A stretch of 64,000 nt of DNA, taken from positions 26,376,095 through 26,440,094 of the forward strand of contig OZ024823.1 of the NCBI GenBank assembly GCA_964016985.1, read 5' to 3'. This DNA comes from Anodontia alba. Taxonomy: Eukaryota > Mollusca > Bivalvia > Lucinida > Lucinidae. Positions 22,277-32,296 of the stretch are shown here, one piece after another (positions within the stretch are counted from its first letter, which is position 1; every line of letters starts with the position of its first letter). The notes under the pieces are model-generated. The model saw only the letters and a program-made list of their open reading frames with translations, had not been told where the DNA came from and did no database searches. Position numbers and translations under genes: made by a program.

Positions 22277-22685
22277 TTATTTTTTTTTTCTAGCTTCTTT
22301 CTAGGATCCCTTACAAGAAAAATAAGACACACAATAAAATTTTAAGATAAAAATTCAGCTGAAGTTAGCAGTAATCATCTGGGAATAATTAGTCATTCAA
22401 GATCTATTTTATAACTTCAACAATAAAAACACATTATTCTAGGCATAGAAATGAGAAATCTGTCTGAAGTTTCTATTACATTTCACAAGTCCACTTGCAA
22501 TTTGGAAACAGGAATTCCCATAAGTTACTTTGAAGTTAAACATACTGGTATTACTAGTGCCATAAAAATATGCGCCCTGTTATTATGAAATGCAGTCTCA
22601 GTAAATATGCAAAACCTGAAGGCCTAGATTAGCCCACACATCAAGGAAAAAGCTACTTAATATTTTTCTGTCGTTATTTTATGTA
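22277..22685. other. intron sequence, nothing recognised
   Basis: AT-rich, with no tandem or inverted structure noted. Confidence 0.4.
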
Positions 22686-22815
22686 AAGCATAGCTCTAGA
22701 TATGAGGTGTTAAAATGTTGTGGGTACTCATTAGAAGTGCCTTGTTGAGGCTCTTATAAAGAGTACCCGCAACATATCTTTTAGAAGATATAAGAAAAAA
22801 AAAACTTATCTAGAG
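22686..22815. mobile_element. MITE-B copy, shortened
   Basis: AGCTCTAGATATGAGG is followed by GTTGTGGGTACTCATTAGAAG, the opposed AAAGAGTACCCGCAACAT, and TTATCTAGAGCTT... type right end. Confidence 0.6.
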
Positions 22816-22834
22816 TTTTGTAAAGTAATAAACC

Positions 22835-24640
22835 CTTAAGCGCCAATCACATCTGCAGCAGATGACATTTTGAAATATATATTTTTTTCATTTTTTCCGA
22901 TAAACTAAGTCATGACATTTCATTACTTGGCAGATGATTCATACGAAATGTTATAACTCAGTTTAACTGAAAAAAAAAAAAATAATAATAAATAAATAAA
23001 TAAATGAATAAAATAAAAAAAAAAGAAATATTAGAATGTCATCTGCTAAAAATTTTGCTTGGCACTTTTAGGGTTAAATACAAATTTTGAGTTAAAGATT
23101 TGATAAAGCTAAGTCATGACATTTCATTACTTGGTAGATGATTCATATGAAATGTTATAACTTAGTTTAATTGAAAAAAAAAAAAATAAATAAAAATAAA
23201 TAAATGAATAAAATACAAAAAAAAAATAAAAAAATATTAGAATGTCATCTGCTAAAAATTTTGCTTGGCACTTTTAGGGTTAAATACTAATTTTGAGTTA
23301 AAGATTTGATAAAGCTAAGTCATGACATTTCATTACTTGGCAGATGATTCATATGAATTGTTATAACTCAGTTTAATTGAAAAAAAAACAACAAATAAAT
23401 AAATGAATAAAATAAAAAAAAAAAGAAATATTAGAATGTCATCTGCTAAAAATTTTGCTTGGCACTTTTAGGGTTAAATACAAATTTTGAGTTAAAGATT
23501 TGATAAAGCTAAGTCATGACATTTCATTACTTGGCAGATGATTCATATGAAATGTTATAACTCAGTTTAATTGAAAAAAATAAATAAATGAACAAAATAA
23601 AAAAAAAAGAAATATTAGAATGTCATCTGCTAAAAATTTTGCTTGGCCCTTTTAGGGTTAAATACAAATTTTGAGTTAAAGATTTGATAAAGCTAAGTCA
23701 TGACATTTCATTACTTGGCAGATGATTCATATGAAATGTTATAACTCAGTTTAATTGAAAAAAATAAATAAATGAATAAAATAAAAAAAAAAAAGAAATA
23801 TTAGAATGTCATCTGCTAAAAATTTTGCTTGGCACTTTTAGGGTTAAATACAAATTTTGAGTTAAAGATTTGATAAAGCTAAGTCATGACATTTCATTAC
23901 TTGGCAGATGATTCATATGAAATGTTATAACTCAGTTTAATTGAAAAAAAATAAATAAATGAATAAAATAAAAAAAAAAAGAAATATTAGAATGTCATCT
24001 GCTAAAAATTTTGCTTGGCACTTTTAGGGTTAAATACAAATTTTGAGTTAAAGATTTGATAAAGCTAAGTCATGACATTTCATTACTTGGCAGATGATTC
24101 ATATGAAATGTTATAACTCAGTTTAATTGAAAAAAATAAATAAATGAATAAAATAAAAAAAAAAAAGAAATATTAGAATGTCATCTGCTAAAAATTTTGC
24201 TTGGCACTTTTAGGGTTAAATACAAATTTTGAGTTAAAGATTTGATAAAGCTAAGTCATGACATTTCATTACTTGGCAGATGATTCATATGAAATGTTAT
24301 AACTCAGTTTAATTGAAAAAAATAAATAAATGAATAAAATAAAAAAAAAAAAGAAATATTAGAATGTCATCTGCTAAAAATTTTGCTTGGCACTTTTAGG
24401 GTTAAATACAAATTTTGAGTTAAAGATTTGATAAAGCTAAGTCATGACATTTCATTACTTGGCAGATGATTCATATGAAATGTTATAACTCAGTTTAATT
24501 GAAAAAAAAAAAAATAAAATAAATAAATGAATAAAAAAAAAAAAAAAAGAAATATTAGAATGTCATCTGCTAAAAATTTTGCTTGGCACTTTTAGGGTTA
24601 AATACAAAGTTAAAGATTTGATAAAGCTAATGATTTTTTG
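22835..24640 (+). repeat. satellite array of about nine 184-206 bp units derived from a MITE-D-like sequence
   Basis: The marker CTAAGTCATGACATTTCATT recurs at about 22904, 23108, 23314, 23508, 23692, 23878, 24064, 24250 and 24436, with a partial unit near 24626. The later units are spaced exactly 186 bp. Length change comes from the A-rich AAATAAATGAATAAAAT segment. Each unit also holds TGTCATCTGCTAAAAATTTT and CTTTTAGGGTTAAATAC. The inner unit palindrome (CATGACATTTCAT / ATGAAATGTTAT) resembles dispersed MITE-D copies. Confidence 0.92.
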
Positions 24641-24661
24641 AACAACTACATCTTTGTAAAT

Positions 24662-24905
24662 CGAGGGTTGAGCGCAAGACTATTGTAACTCAAACATATT
24701 TTTGAAACCCTTGTTTAGGGGCAACTTGGACCCCTTTGTAAACAATGCAAATTTAGGTGTCATTGCTCGTACGAGCAATGGCACCTAAATTTTCATTGTT
24801 TACAGAAAGAAATGTAGTAATCTTCATAACGCCTTCATGGTGAGGAGATTAGGTCTGGGGAAAAACAACCATCTGACTTAACGCTAGTCTTGCGCTCAAC
24901 CCTCG
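24662..24905. mobile_element. MITE-F copy 2 with AAAT duplication
   Basis: CGAGGGTTGAGCGCAAGACT at left pairs with AGTCTTGCGCTCAACCCTCG at right. AAAT flanks both sides (24658-24661, 24906-24909). The inner palindrome TTGCTCGTACGAGCAA is perfect. It sits right after the satellite array. Confidence 0.85.
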
Positions 24906-25165
24906 AAATGAAGTCACTAGAATGCCCTGTTTATCCAGTCTGACACTAAGTAAAATTTTCTTAGATTCATTCTTAAATTTCTTAGATTTATTCCTTTAAT
25001 CTCTCATTATCTGAAATAATGCACTAATTCATCTCCTGAATGTCAGAACTGCATTAAATCCGTAACACAAAAAGCGTTGATACATCACATTAATTCTGCA
25101 CATTATAGAAACCACTGCAGAAGCATCTTCTCTATCCATTGAGAAGTTTATAGATATTCTATTAT

Positions 25166-25375
25166 CCCCATAGCTCGAGATAAGGCACTTTTTTCCAACA
25201 GAAAAGTATTGATATTTTTCCTATTTCTCCATGAAAACATATGTTGTGAGTATCATTAGAAGCACCTCATGAGGCACTTCTAATGAGAACCCACAACATA
25301 TCTTCATGCAGAAATAAGGAAAAAATTTTCTCATACCATCTTACCCAGAGCTATGATCTAAGCAATCACTCCCAT
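25166..25375. mobile_element. MITE-B copy, nearly complete
   Basis: It has GCTCGAGATAAGGC, ATTGATATTTTTCCTATTTC, a central CATTAGAAGCACCTCATGAGG palindrome and a right part closing near ACCCAGAGCTATGATC. Confidence 0.7.
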
Positions 25376-25609
25376 AGGTCAACAAGCAGAAAATCGTGCA
25401 AGGCTCTCTGACTTCTTAACTAGTGATATTGATTCTCAGAGCATATGTTATTGGTAAAAAATAAAAATATTAATAACCTAATATAAAGTGATATCATAAG
25501 CCACGAATGTTGATAAGATGTTATTTTTGAGATAAAAAAAAAATATTGATATTTTCTTACATTTTATTTCTTAATGAAAACATGTCATGGCATCTCCTCT
25601 GAATACAGG

Positions 25610-25818
25610 ACCTATTAACCCTTTAAGAAGCATTCAAAACTGAAGCAGTCAACATTTTTAAAAATGTTTCAACTTTTCCAGAAAATAGGTTTGACAATTC
25701 ATCTGAAATGTCCTGCCTTGTTTTTTGGGCAAAATAAAAACATTTTTTTAGTCCTGTATGCATGCTTCAATGGTGCTTTAAAGATTAATATGAAATACCC
25801 GCAGCCTTATTTTGTCTG

Positions 25819-25863
<45 letters not shown>

Positions 25864-26140
25864 TGATACATTTATATATATATTTTTAGAATGCTGGCAA
25901 AATTGTAGTAGATGGTAATCTAATTTCTTTTTTTTTTTTCTTTTCTTTTTTTTTTTCTTTTTTTTAAATCTAATTTCTTTTTTTTTTTTTTTTAAGAGAA
26001 AACAAGACTTGGCATTTAATGTGAATCAGCTGCTAGGCAGACAAGTCATATAGAATGTCAAGCCTTATTTTCTCTGAACACTAAAAAAATCAAAATCTTG
26101 TTTGCAGCATTGCTGACTAGTGCTTTGCTATCAGGGTTGG
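25610..26140. repeat. two MITE-D pieces around ATA and poly-T microsatellites
   Basis: D-family arms (GACAATTCATCTGAAATGTC; ACTTGGCATTTAATGTGAATC with AGAATGTCAAGCCTTATTTT) lie on either side of an ATA run at 25822-25861 and pyrimidine runs at 25925-25993. Confidence 0.5.
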
Positions 26141-26217
26141 GATCTTATTTTGAAGGAAAACTCAAAAGTCCTGATATTGTTCTTATCATATTTACCCGAA
26201 GTATTTGGACACCTTAA

Positions 26218-26378
26218 CTCCTTACCATACCTGTCCTAAAATATGAACACATACAATTTACTACCTGTTGTTGTGTCCAAAAATTGCTGGATGAGTATGG
26301 ATGGGATGCCTCATTCTGCAGCATCTCATCTGGGTCTACACTGTTTGCTCAGACCTGTCAGTACAAATAGTTAAGGTA
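26218..26378. mobile_element. MITE-E copy
   Basis: CTCCTTACCATACCTGTCC opens it; ATCTGGGTCTACACTGTTTGC and AGTTAAGGTAAA are near the right end. Confidence 0.6.
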
Positions 26379-26379
26379 A

Positions 26380-26917
26380 ATACGCTACATTTATTTACAA
26401 AAATTTTCAAAGGGGAAAAACTCTGTTAACATTTGGTGGCCTGTATCTTGAGATAATATGCGTTGCTCCACACCATGATCTAACTATATATCAAGTTTCA
26501 GCTTTACTGGAAGTAAACTGTAGGAGGAGTTAGCCAGAAACGAAATGTTTACAAAAGTTTTCAAAGGGGCATAACTCTATTAATATATGGTGGACCCTAA
26601 CCTTGAGAAAATATGCACTGCTCCACATCATGATCTAACTTTATATCAAATTTCAGCTTGATTGGATGTAAACTGTAGGAGGAGTTAGCCGGAAACAAAA
26701 TGTTTACAAATATATTCAAAGGAACATAACTCTGTTAATATTTGGTGGACTGTAACCTCGAAACAATATGCACTGCTCCACATCACAGTCTAACAAAACA
26801 TCAAGTTTCAGCTGGATCAGATGCAAACTGTAGGAGGAGTTATCCGGAAACGAAAAGTTTACAGACGGATGCCGAGAGGCATAACATAATATGTCCTGTT
26901 TTTCAACAGTATAAAAA
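26380..26917 (+). repeat. H10: tandem-core element, three to four units
   Basis: Units of about 155 bp carry GGCATAACTCTATTAATAT, CACTGCTCCACATCATGATC and TGTAGGAGGAGTTAGCCGG. The tail is ACAGACGGATG, then the hairpin CTGTTTTTCAACAG and TATAAAAAA. Confidence 0.6.
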
Positions 26918-27860
26918 AGAGCTGTCAGCAGACAGCAGAGCTCACCTGGAATTGGGGTTACACTGGAGTGTCGGGGTGCTCTTTAGGACAAGTTTGATCT
27001 GGGTCTGCACTGTTTGCTTAGGCCTATCTGTCCCAATACTTAGAATCATTACGGTAAGAGGAAATGTTATGGCATTTTAGCTGGACAGGATTTCTTGTGC
27101 TATGGTTTGGTCATATTGACAGGATTTTTTTGTGCTATGGTTGTCATAAATTAAACATTATCAGGGATCAATTGTAAAATTTCTAAGTCTGTGACTTTGA
27201 TCTTGAGGTCATAGGCATGGTTGGGGGTGATGATGAATAAAAACTTTGGACCTGTATCTAATCATTCCAAATATGAACCAAATCTATCATATGGTTTATA
27301 ATTATGAGCTCTTAAAACACTTTAATATAAAAGTTCTTAACTTTGACCTTGAGGCTATGGGCAAGGGCAGTGAGTATTGCTGAATAAAACTTTGGACCTG
27401 TATCTATCATCATGTCAAATATGAACAAAATCCACCGTATGGTTTGGAAAATATGAGCTCTTAAAAAACTTTAATATAAAACTTTTAAGTCTGTGACCTT
27501 GACCTTGAGGTCATAGGCATGGGCAGGATATTGCTGAATAAAACTCTGGAACTGTATCTATCATCATACCAAATATGAACAAAATCCATCGTATAGTTTG
27601 GAAAATATGAGCTCTTAAAAATCTTTAACATTAAAAATTTTTAAGTCCATGACCTTGACCTGACCTTGACCTTGAGTGATGAGCTGGGGTATTGTTGAAT
27701 AAAACTTTGGAACTATATCTATCATCATACCAAATAGGAACCAAATCTATCAAATGGTCTGGAAAATATAAGCTCTTAAAAAACTTCAATGTAAATGTGG
27801 AAGCCGACGCTGGGGGTAGTGCAATAGCTCTTCCTGGACTTCATCTAGGCGAGCTAAAAA
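26918..27860 (+). repeat. H11: tandem-core element directly abutting H10
   Basis: The 5' hairpin GAGCTGTCAGCAGACAGC and AGAGCTCACCTGG start at the very end of H10's A-run. A MITE-E fragment (26960-27060) follows. Then come four units of about 155 bp with TAAGTCTGTGACCTTGACCT and AACTTTGGACCTGTATCTAT. The 3' end is AATAGCTCTTCCTGGACTTC / CTAGGCGAGCT followed by AAAAA. Confidence 0.6.
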
Positions 27861-28160
27861 TGGGTACTCTACTGAAAGGATTCTAACAAATTATTAGAAA
27901 ACTGGGTACTTGGTAGAACCACTCTGCTGAAGGGTTTCACTAAAGGGATGATGGAGACCATCTGGGTATCTGGGAAAATCAAGTTCCACTACAGCCAGTG
28001 CAAGGAAGAGGGTGTGGGTGGGGAGGGGGCATATGTAGCCCTGCTAACTACACTGTTCTTGTGTTAGATGGATGGATGGACTGAGAGACACATGGATGAC
28101 CAATGTGATACCATAATACCCTGCCACAGGGGAGGGGGGGGGGGGGGAGGGGGGGAATAG
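27861..28160. repeat. tail fragment of a tandem-core element and G-rich run
   Basis: GATGGATGGATGGACTGAG, ACCATAATACCCTGCCACAG and a near-pure G run (28131-28155) resemble the tail of H9 without its core. Confidence 0.4.
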
Positions 28161-28274
28161 AAAGAAAAGCAAAAACAATTTGCAATCCTCTTTTTCATGG
28201 CCTCATATATATATATACATATTTATTTTATTGTTAGCTGTGAAATCAGTGTATATCTGGTGAAAATAAAAGTG

Positions 28275-28325
28275 GTATCAGTCACTAGTGAATTGATATC
28301 GTATCATTTCACTAGTGACTGATAC
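28275..28325. repeat. perfect 18-bp inverted repeat
   Basis: GTATCAGTCACTAGTGAA (28275-28292) and TTCACTAGTGACTGATAC (28308-28325) flank a 15-bp spacer that itself repeats GTATCA. Confidence 0.85.
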
Positions 28326-28373
28326 GATTTATATTTTCATTCCTCGCTTTGGACGACTTCATACCTCGTAATG

Positions 28374-28521
<148 letters not shown>

Positions 28522-28554
28522 CAGCTATATTATGTGCTTATTTTCAAGTTATAT

Positions 28555-28730
28555 GGCATAGTGGCATCTATTCCTGCGATTTTGTACCAGCTCCTGACAA
28601 GAATTTAGGAAAAAATATATAGACATAAAATGTCAAAGCGTATTTTCCGGGGAAAATCAGAAAAACTATTTCAAGATGCTATCTGCTGAGATCTACACCC
28701 TGGATGCAAAGCATTAACCAAACAGCAGAT
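28555..28730. mobile_element. MITE-D half copy
   Basis: AAAATGTCAAAGCGTATTTTC and GATGCTATCTGCTGAGATC match one arm of the family. Confidence 0.4.
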
Positions 28731-28903
28731 AGATCTTTTGTTTTCCCTTTACTTGACCAAGAATTACCTGGTAGTGTGAATGACTTTTGTGTTGTCTCCC
28801 TTTGACAACAGAGTGAAAATTTCTGATCATCAATTTGCTGAGCTTAGATAAGGATAAAGTTTCTGGTGATATTTTTGGATATTTTTTTTTTTATTTCTTT
28901 ATT

Positions 28904-29099
28904 AACCCTAGTCCGACTGGACCTGGATATGTCCTGCCTTTGCAAACAGTGTAGATCCTGATCAGCTGGCTTCTGGATCCAACTGATCTTGATTGAAACA
29001 GTTTATCATTAATTGTATCTGTTTTAACAACCTGGATCAAGTAATCTGAAAATTAGAAATGGGCCTAGCATCTTAGTTTATTCAAAATGACTAGGGTTA
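28904..29099. mobile_element. MITE-G copy
   Basis: AACCCTAGTCCGACTGGACC left and ATGACTAGGGTT right, with GCAAACAGTGTAGATCCTGA and CCAACTGATCTTGAT arms. Confidence 0.65.
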
Positions 29100-29100
29100 A

Positions 29101-29405
29101 GATATGAGCGGCAGCAAGCATTAGTAACAGCTCTTTTTCAACAATCTTCCAGTGGTATTTTTTCATAATAAAGGTAGAAGAGAGCTTGTCATCTTGCAGG
29201 GTACTTGACCAGAGAATATACAGAATGATACAGGGATCTGGGTATAGACAATTTCTACTTCTTTGTCCAAAATTAGCAACTGGAAGCATTAGGATAAGAT
29301 TTTGAAACTAAGACAGCCTTATTTTTCTCCTCAGACATGCACAAATGGCACCTCTTTGTCTCTTTATTGTTTGGTTGAGTTAATGTTTGATGTCAACAAT
29401 CTAAT
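29101..29405. other. intron sequence, nothing recognised
   Basis: A 74-codon minus frame begins here but has no recognisable domain or splice context. Confidence 0.35.
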
Positions 29406-29572
29406 CATTGCTCTTGATAAGGCACTTTTTTCAACCAAAAAGTATCTATATTTCTCTTAGTTCTAGATGAAAACCTACGTTGTCAGTACTCATTAGAAGT
29501 GCTTCTGAGACACTTCTAATGAGTACACACAAGAAATGTTTTCACTGAGAAATAAAAAAAACTATTTACCTG

Positions 29573-29796
29573 TGTTACGACCTAGCACTCCTACCTTTGA
29601 TTATCTGCCTTGGCAGATTACGCATAGCTTCTAAGTATATATTCAATCTCTGACAACTGCGTCAGGGAGTCGACTCTTTGGCTCAGTGGTTAGAGCATTG
29701 GATTTTTATCCTGGAGGACCGGGTTCGATTCCCAGGAAAGCGGAATATTTTTTCAGCTATGCTTCATTCCTTTGTTACGACTATCATGTCGTAAGA
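29573..29796 (+). repeat. TRIM 5' LTR
   Basis: It begins TGTTACGACCTAGCACTCC and ends ATCATGTCGTAAGA. TGTTACGAC / GTCGTAAGA form an imperfect terminal inverted repeat. The usual final CA is GA in both LTRs. Confidence 0.92.
29679..29732 (+). promoter_or_regulatory. Pol III type A box and B box in the 5' LTR
   Basis: TGGCTCAGTGG (29679-29689) fits the A-box consensus and GGTTCGATTCC (29722-29732) fits the B box, at tRNA-like spacing. The D arm GCTC AGTGGTTA GAGC is perfect. Anticodon and acceptor stems are broken, so this is a tRNA-derived promoter-like module and not a tRNA gene. Transcription is inferred only. Confidence 0.75.
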
Positions 29797-29814
29797 TGGG
29801 GGCTCGTCCGGGAT
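29797..29814 (+). promoter_or_regulatory. tRNA-Pro type primer binding site
   Basis: TGGGGGCTCGTCCGGGAT directly abuts the 5' LTR. It is complementary to the 3' end of tRNA-Pro and equals the 18-nt site well known from gammaretroviruses, so chance occurrence at exactly this position is negligible. Confidence 0.93.
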
Positions 29815-29868
29815 AGGACTTTACTTAGCCAAAAATGGCTTCACGTCATCATAAATGATGACTTCCTT

Positions 29869-29880
29869 GAAAAGGGGGAG
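29869..29880 (+). promoter_or_regulatory. polypurine tract of the TRIM
   Basis: GAAAAGGGGGAG directly precedes the TGTT of the 3' LTR, the place and composition expected for plus-strand priming. Confidence 0.88.
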
Positions 29881-30106
29881 TGTTACGACCTAGCACTCCT
29901 ACCTTCGATTATCTGCCTTGGCAGATTACGCATAGCTTCTAAGTATATATTCAATCTCTGACAACTGCGTCAGGGAGTCGACTCTTTGGCTCAGTGGTTA
30001 GAGCATTGGATTTTTATCCGGAAGGACCCGGGTTTGATTCCCATGAAGGGCGGAATATTTTTTCAGCTATGCTTCATTCCTTTGTTACGGTTATCATGTC
30101 GTAAGA
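29881..30106 (+). repeat. TRIM 3' LTR
   Basis: Same ends as the 5' LTR. The A box is at 29987-29997. The B box at 30031-30041 has T for C (GGTTTGATTCC), which would weaken it. Both boxes sit at almost the same offsets as in the 5' LTR. Confidence 0.92.
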
Positions 30107-30190
30107 CCTGATACCCACTCTTATCTAGACCTATGAATCTTTTAGTGATCATACCCATGTCATGATGGTGTGATGGTTGGAACTGATGTC

Positions 30191-30503
30191 TTTGTTTGTT
30201 TATTAGTTTGTGTTGAGGTTTTACTGCCCAGTCAACCCAATGGGGTCATGTCGAGCACAGTCAATTTACCTAACCACACTTTTACTGGGCAGGCATAGTC
30301 CTCCAAGCGGTTACAAATATTGTGCACATTCTTTCACCAGAAACTGACAACTGCCCATCTTGAATCAGTGGAAGGGAGAGAATAACAGCAGGAAATATTT
30401 CATGATCAAACCCATGAAAGAATGTTGCCTACCTAGCTGGGGTTGAACTGGCAACCTCCTGATCTTCAGTTGGACGCGCATCCAACTGAGCGACCGAACG
30501 ATG
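30191..30503 (-). mobile_element. SINE1 copy d, diverged full length
   Basis: Tail GGCAGTAAAACCTCAACACAA and body in order. The head at the right end retains ACCGAACGATGC and GTTGAACTGGCAACC changes from the consensus. No clear target duplication. Confidence 0.8.
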
Positions 30504-30504
30504 C

Positions 30505-30760
30505 ATTTGTAGAGATCCACCTCAATACAGTATAATGCCCTAGATACAATGAAATAATACTACCACTAGGCAAATTATACTAACAGCAGTTTGATCAGTC
30601 CTAACTCTTCTTCCTGAATTTAATTCTGAGCATCAAGAGAAGCTAATGCCAGTTTTAAGTAGCTAGTAGGAATAACTAGCCTGAGATCAAACCCTCAACC
30701 TCCAAATCTGTAGATAGATATTCTAGCGACTGAACAACTTGACCCAGTCCCTCTTTATTG
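30505..30760 (-). mobile_element. SINE2-like, heavily diverged
   Basis: Segments recall SINE2 (TACTAACAGCAGTTTGATCAG, TGAGCATCAAGAGAAGCTAA) and end with a degenerate tRNA-like head (GATCAAACCCTCAACCTCC). Confidence 0.4.
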
Positions 30761-30807
30761 TACATCTCCTAGTTCCAGTGAAAAGAGTTGCAGGCAGTCA
30801 AATATCA

Positions 30808-31965
30808 TAGCTCTAGATAAGGCACAGTTTCAACCAAAACTTACAATATTTTTCTTATTTCTTGAGCACATCAGGTGAGCTAAAAAATATATTTTTCTAA
30901 TTTCTTCATGAAAAAAAAGTTGTGGTCACTTATTAGAAACATCTCCCCAGGGCAATTACAGGGTTCATACAGGCAAGGCCAAGTCAAATTCAAGGACTTT
31001 TCAAGGACTTTTCCAGGACCAATTTTAAGTTTTCAAGGACTATAATACACAAATTCGTAAAATCTGGCACTGTCATTGCTTCCACATCCAGTGAAAACAT
31101 TTGGGCTAAAAAAAACTGATAATTTCTGTTAAAATGAACTCTCTTAAAACCAAAAGTATTAAGCTGTGATTGCAGTTTCTGTTTTAACCTGTGAGAAATT
31201 TACGAATGTCCGAGACATCACTTTTTTTTGTTTCTTATGCCCCTCTCCCTGCGCCTGTGACCATAATGAACTTTCACCCATTTGTGTCGATGTCCTTATT
31301 ACAAGGTTGACAGTGCGCCTTATGTTTACTGTTCGTTTCCTTTACCCAAGAATATCGTTTCTGCCACTCTCTGCTATAAACATACATTTCCATTACACAG
31401 AAATAAATTCAGGGTCCAAAAAAACACACATTAAAGAACAGCAGACGCCATTTTTGTTTTTTGTTTAGTCTGGTTATTTGAATTGACCTTTTTCAGTAAT
31501 AAAAGTTGTCAAAATCGCCAAGTACCAGTCTGCAAGGGAGACAATCCAAACATCAAGTACGAATCATTCGAACCTATGTGTATTCGAACTTTGTTTTCGT
31601 GCCCAGCACATTCGAACTCTTTAGTTATGGAACTCCTGCTCATCTGTCTTTACTCGAAACTTGCCGATTTTTTTAGGAACTTTACTTTTGATTCTCACAG
31701 AGATTTAAAATTGTCTAGAACACAAGAAAATGTGAAATTCAAGTACTTTTCAAGGTCTATGGTCAGTTTTCAAGGGCTTTTCAAGACAAATTTTGTTTTC
31801 AAGGACTTTTCTAGACTGCCCTTCATTTTCAAGTACTTTTCAAGCCTGTGCAACCCTGAATTACTATGACTACCCAAACCATACGTCTGCGAAAAAATCC
31901 CAGGAAGAAAAAATATTTATCTGAATACCCTGCTTATCTTGACCTATGCAATACCCATCTTATAT
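30808..31965. mobile_element. MITE-B copy split by a hAT-like element
   Basis: The left part (AGCTCTAGATAAGGCAC to CCCCAGGGCAATTA) and the right part (AATTACTATGACTACCCAAA to CTTATCTTGACCTATG) together give one MITE-B. AATTA occurs on both sides of the insertion. Confidence 0.6.
30959..31858. mobile_element. hAT-like non-autonomous element with TTCAAGGACTTTTC subterminal repeats
   Basis: The ends are CAGGGTTCATACAGGC and, inverted, CAGGGTTGCACAGGC. Many TTCAAGGACTTTTCAAGGAC motifs lie within 100 bp of each end. Flanks share only AATTA (5 bp), shorter than the 8 bp of hAT, so superfamily is uncertain. Frames of 100 and 128 codons inside are not recognisable proteins. Confidence 0.65.
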
Positions 31966-32023
31966 GAAATTATTTCCACATGCTGTAACCCAATATTACC
32001 AAGTATACCCTAAATATTGGGTT

Positions 32024-32155
32024 ACCTTGCCATACATGAAATTTGAACAAGCTCATTTTACTACCTATTGATGTATTAATCCCTTGAGGAGAGGCAAACT
32101 GTCTGGACCTATCTTCTGTGGCATTTGACTTGGGACTACAGCACTTGCTCAGGTA
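32024..32155. mobile_element. MITE-E copy, degraded
   Basis: TTACCTTGCCATACATGAAA, CTACCTATTGATGTATTAAT and GGGACTACAGCACTTGCTCAG fit the family order. Confidence 0.45.
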
Positions 32156-32290
32156 TTTATATAGCTCCAGATAAGAAGGGCCGAGGCACTTCTAATGAGT
32201 ACCCAAAACATCTGTTTTCATGACAAAATAAGCAAAAATATTACTGCTTTTTGGTTGAAAAGGTTCTTATCTGAAACTGCTATGTACTGT
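32156..32290. mobile_element. MITE-B partial copy next to the ATG exon
   Basis: GCTCCAGATAAGAAGG, CACTTCTAATGAGTACCC and AGCAAAAATATTACTG are followed by TTATCTGAAACTGC. It ends about 5 bp from the donor of the ATG exon. Confidence 0.5.
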
Positions 32291-32296
32291 ACTTAC

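Larger units (their letters stand above)
29573..30106 (+). mobile_element. TRIM: LTR retrotransposon in miniature with tRNA-like sequence in its LTRs
   Basis: Order: LTR (29573-29796), primer binding site (29797-29814), about 54 bp, polypurine tract (29869-29880), LTR (29881-30106). It is flanked by CCTG at 29569-29572 and 30107-30110; with the shared A the duplication could be read as 5 bp, ACCTG. The 534-bp element has no coding capacity and only 84 bp between the LTRs, so it must be mobilised by another element's proteins. The LTRs differ by about eight substitutions and two single-base indels, most in the tRNA-like part. Confidence 0.92.
29406..30134. mobile_element. MITE-B copy split by the TRIM
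   Basis: The left part runs from the GCTCTTGATAAGGC end through the ACTCATTAGAAGTGCTTCTG palindrome to ACTATTTACCTG at 29572. The right part resumes at 30107 with CCTGATACCCACTCTTATCT. Joined with one CCTG, this matches the intact copy at 61618-61805 (ATATTTACCCGATATCCACT), which gives the empty-site comparison. Confidence 0.85.

Noticed and set aside
22835..24640. CRISPR-like array
   Set aside because: The whole 186-bp unit is repeated with no unique spacers, in a eukaryotic context.
29672..29742. tRNA gene at the A/B-box sequence
   Set aside because: The anticodon stem is one base short and the acceptor stem does not pair; the sequence is an LTR component repeated at 29980-30050.
29573..30106. 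Simple tandem duplication of a 308-bp unit
   Set aside because: The primer site and polypurine tract sit exactly at the LTR borders, and the flanking CCTG plus MITE empty site show transposition.
31166..31869. Possible exons (100- and 128-codon frames)
   Set aside because: They lie within a transposon and encode its TTCAAGG motifs; no domain or splice signals were recognised.
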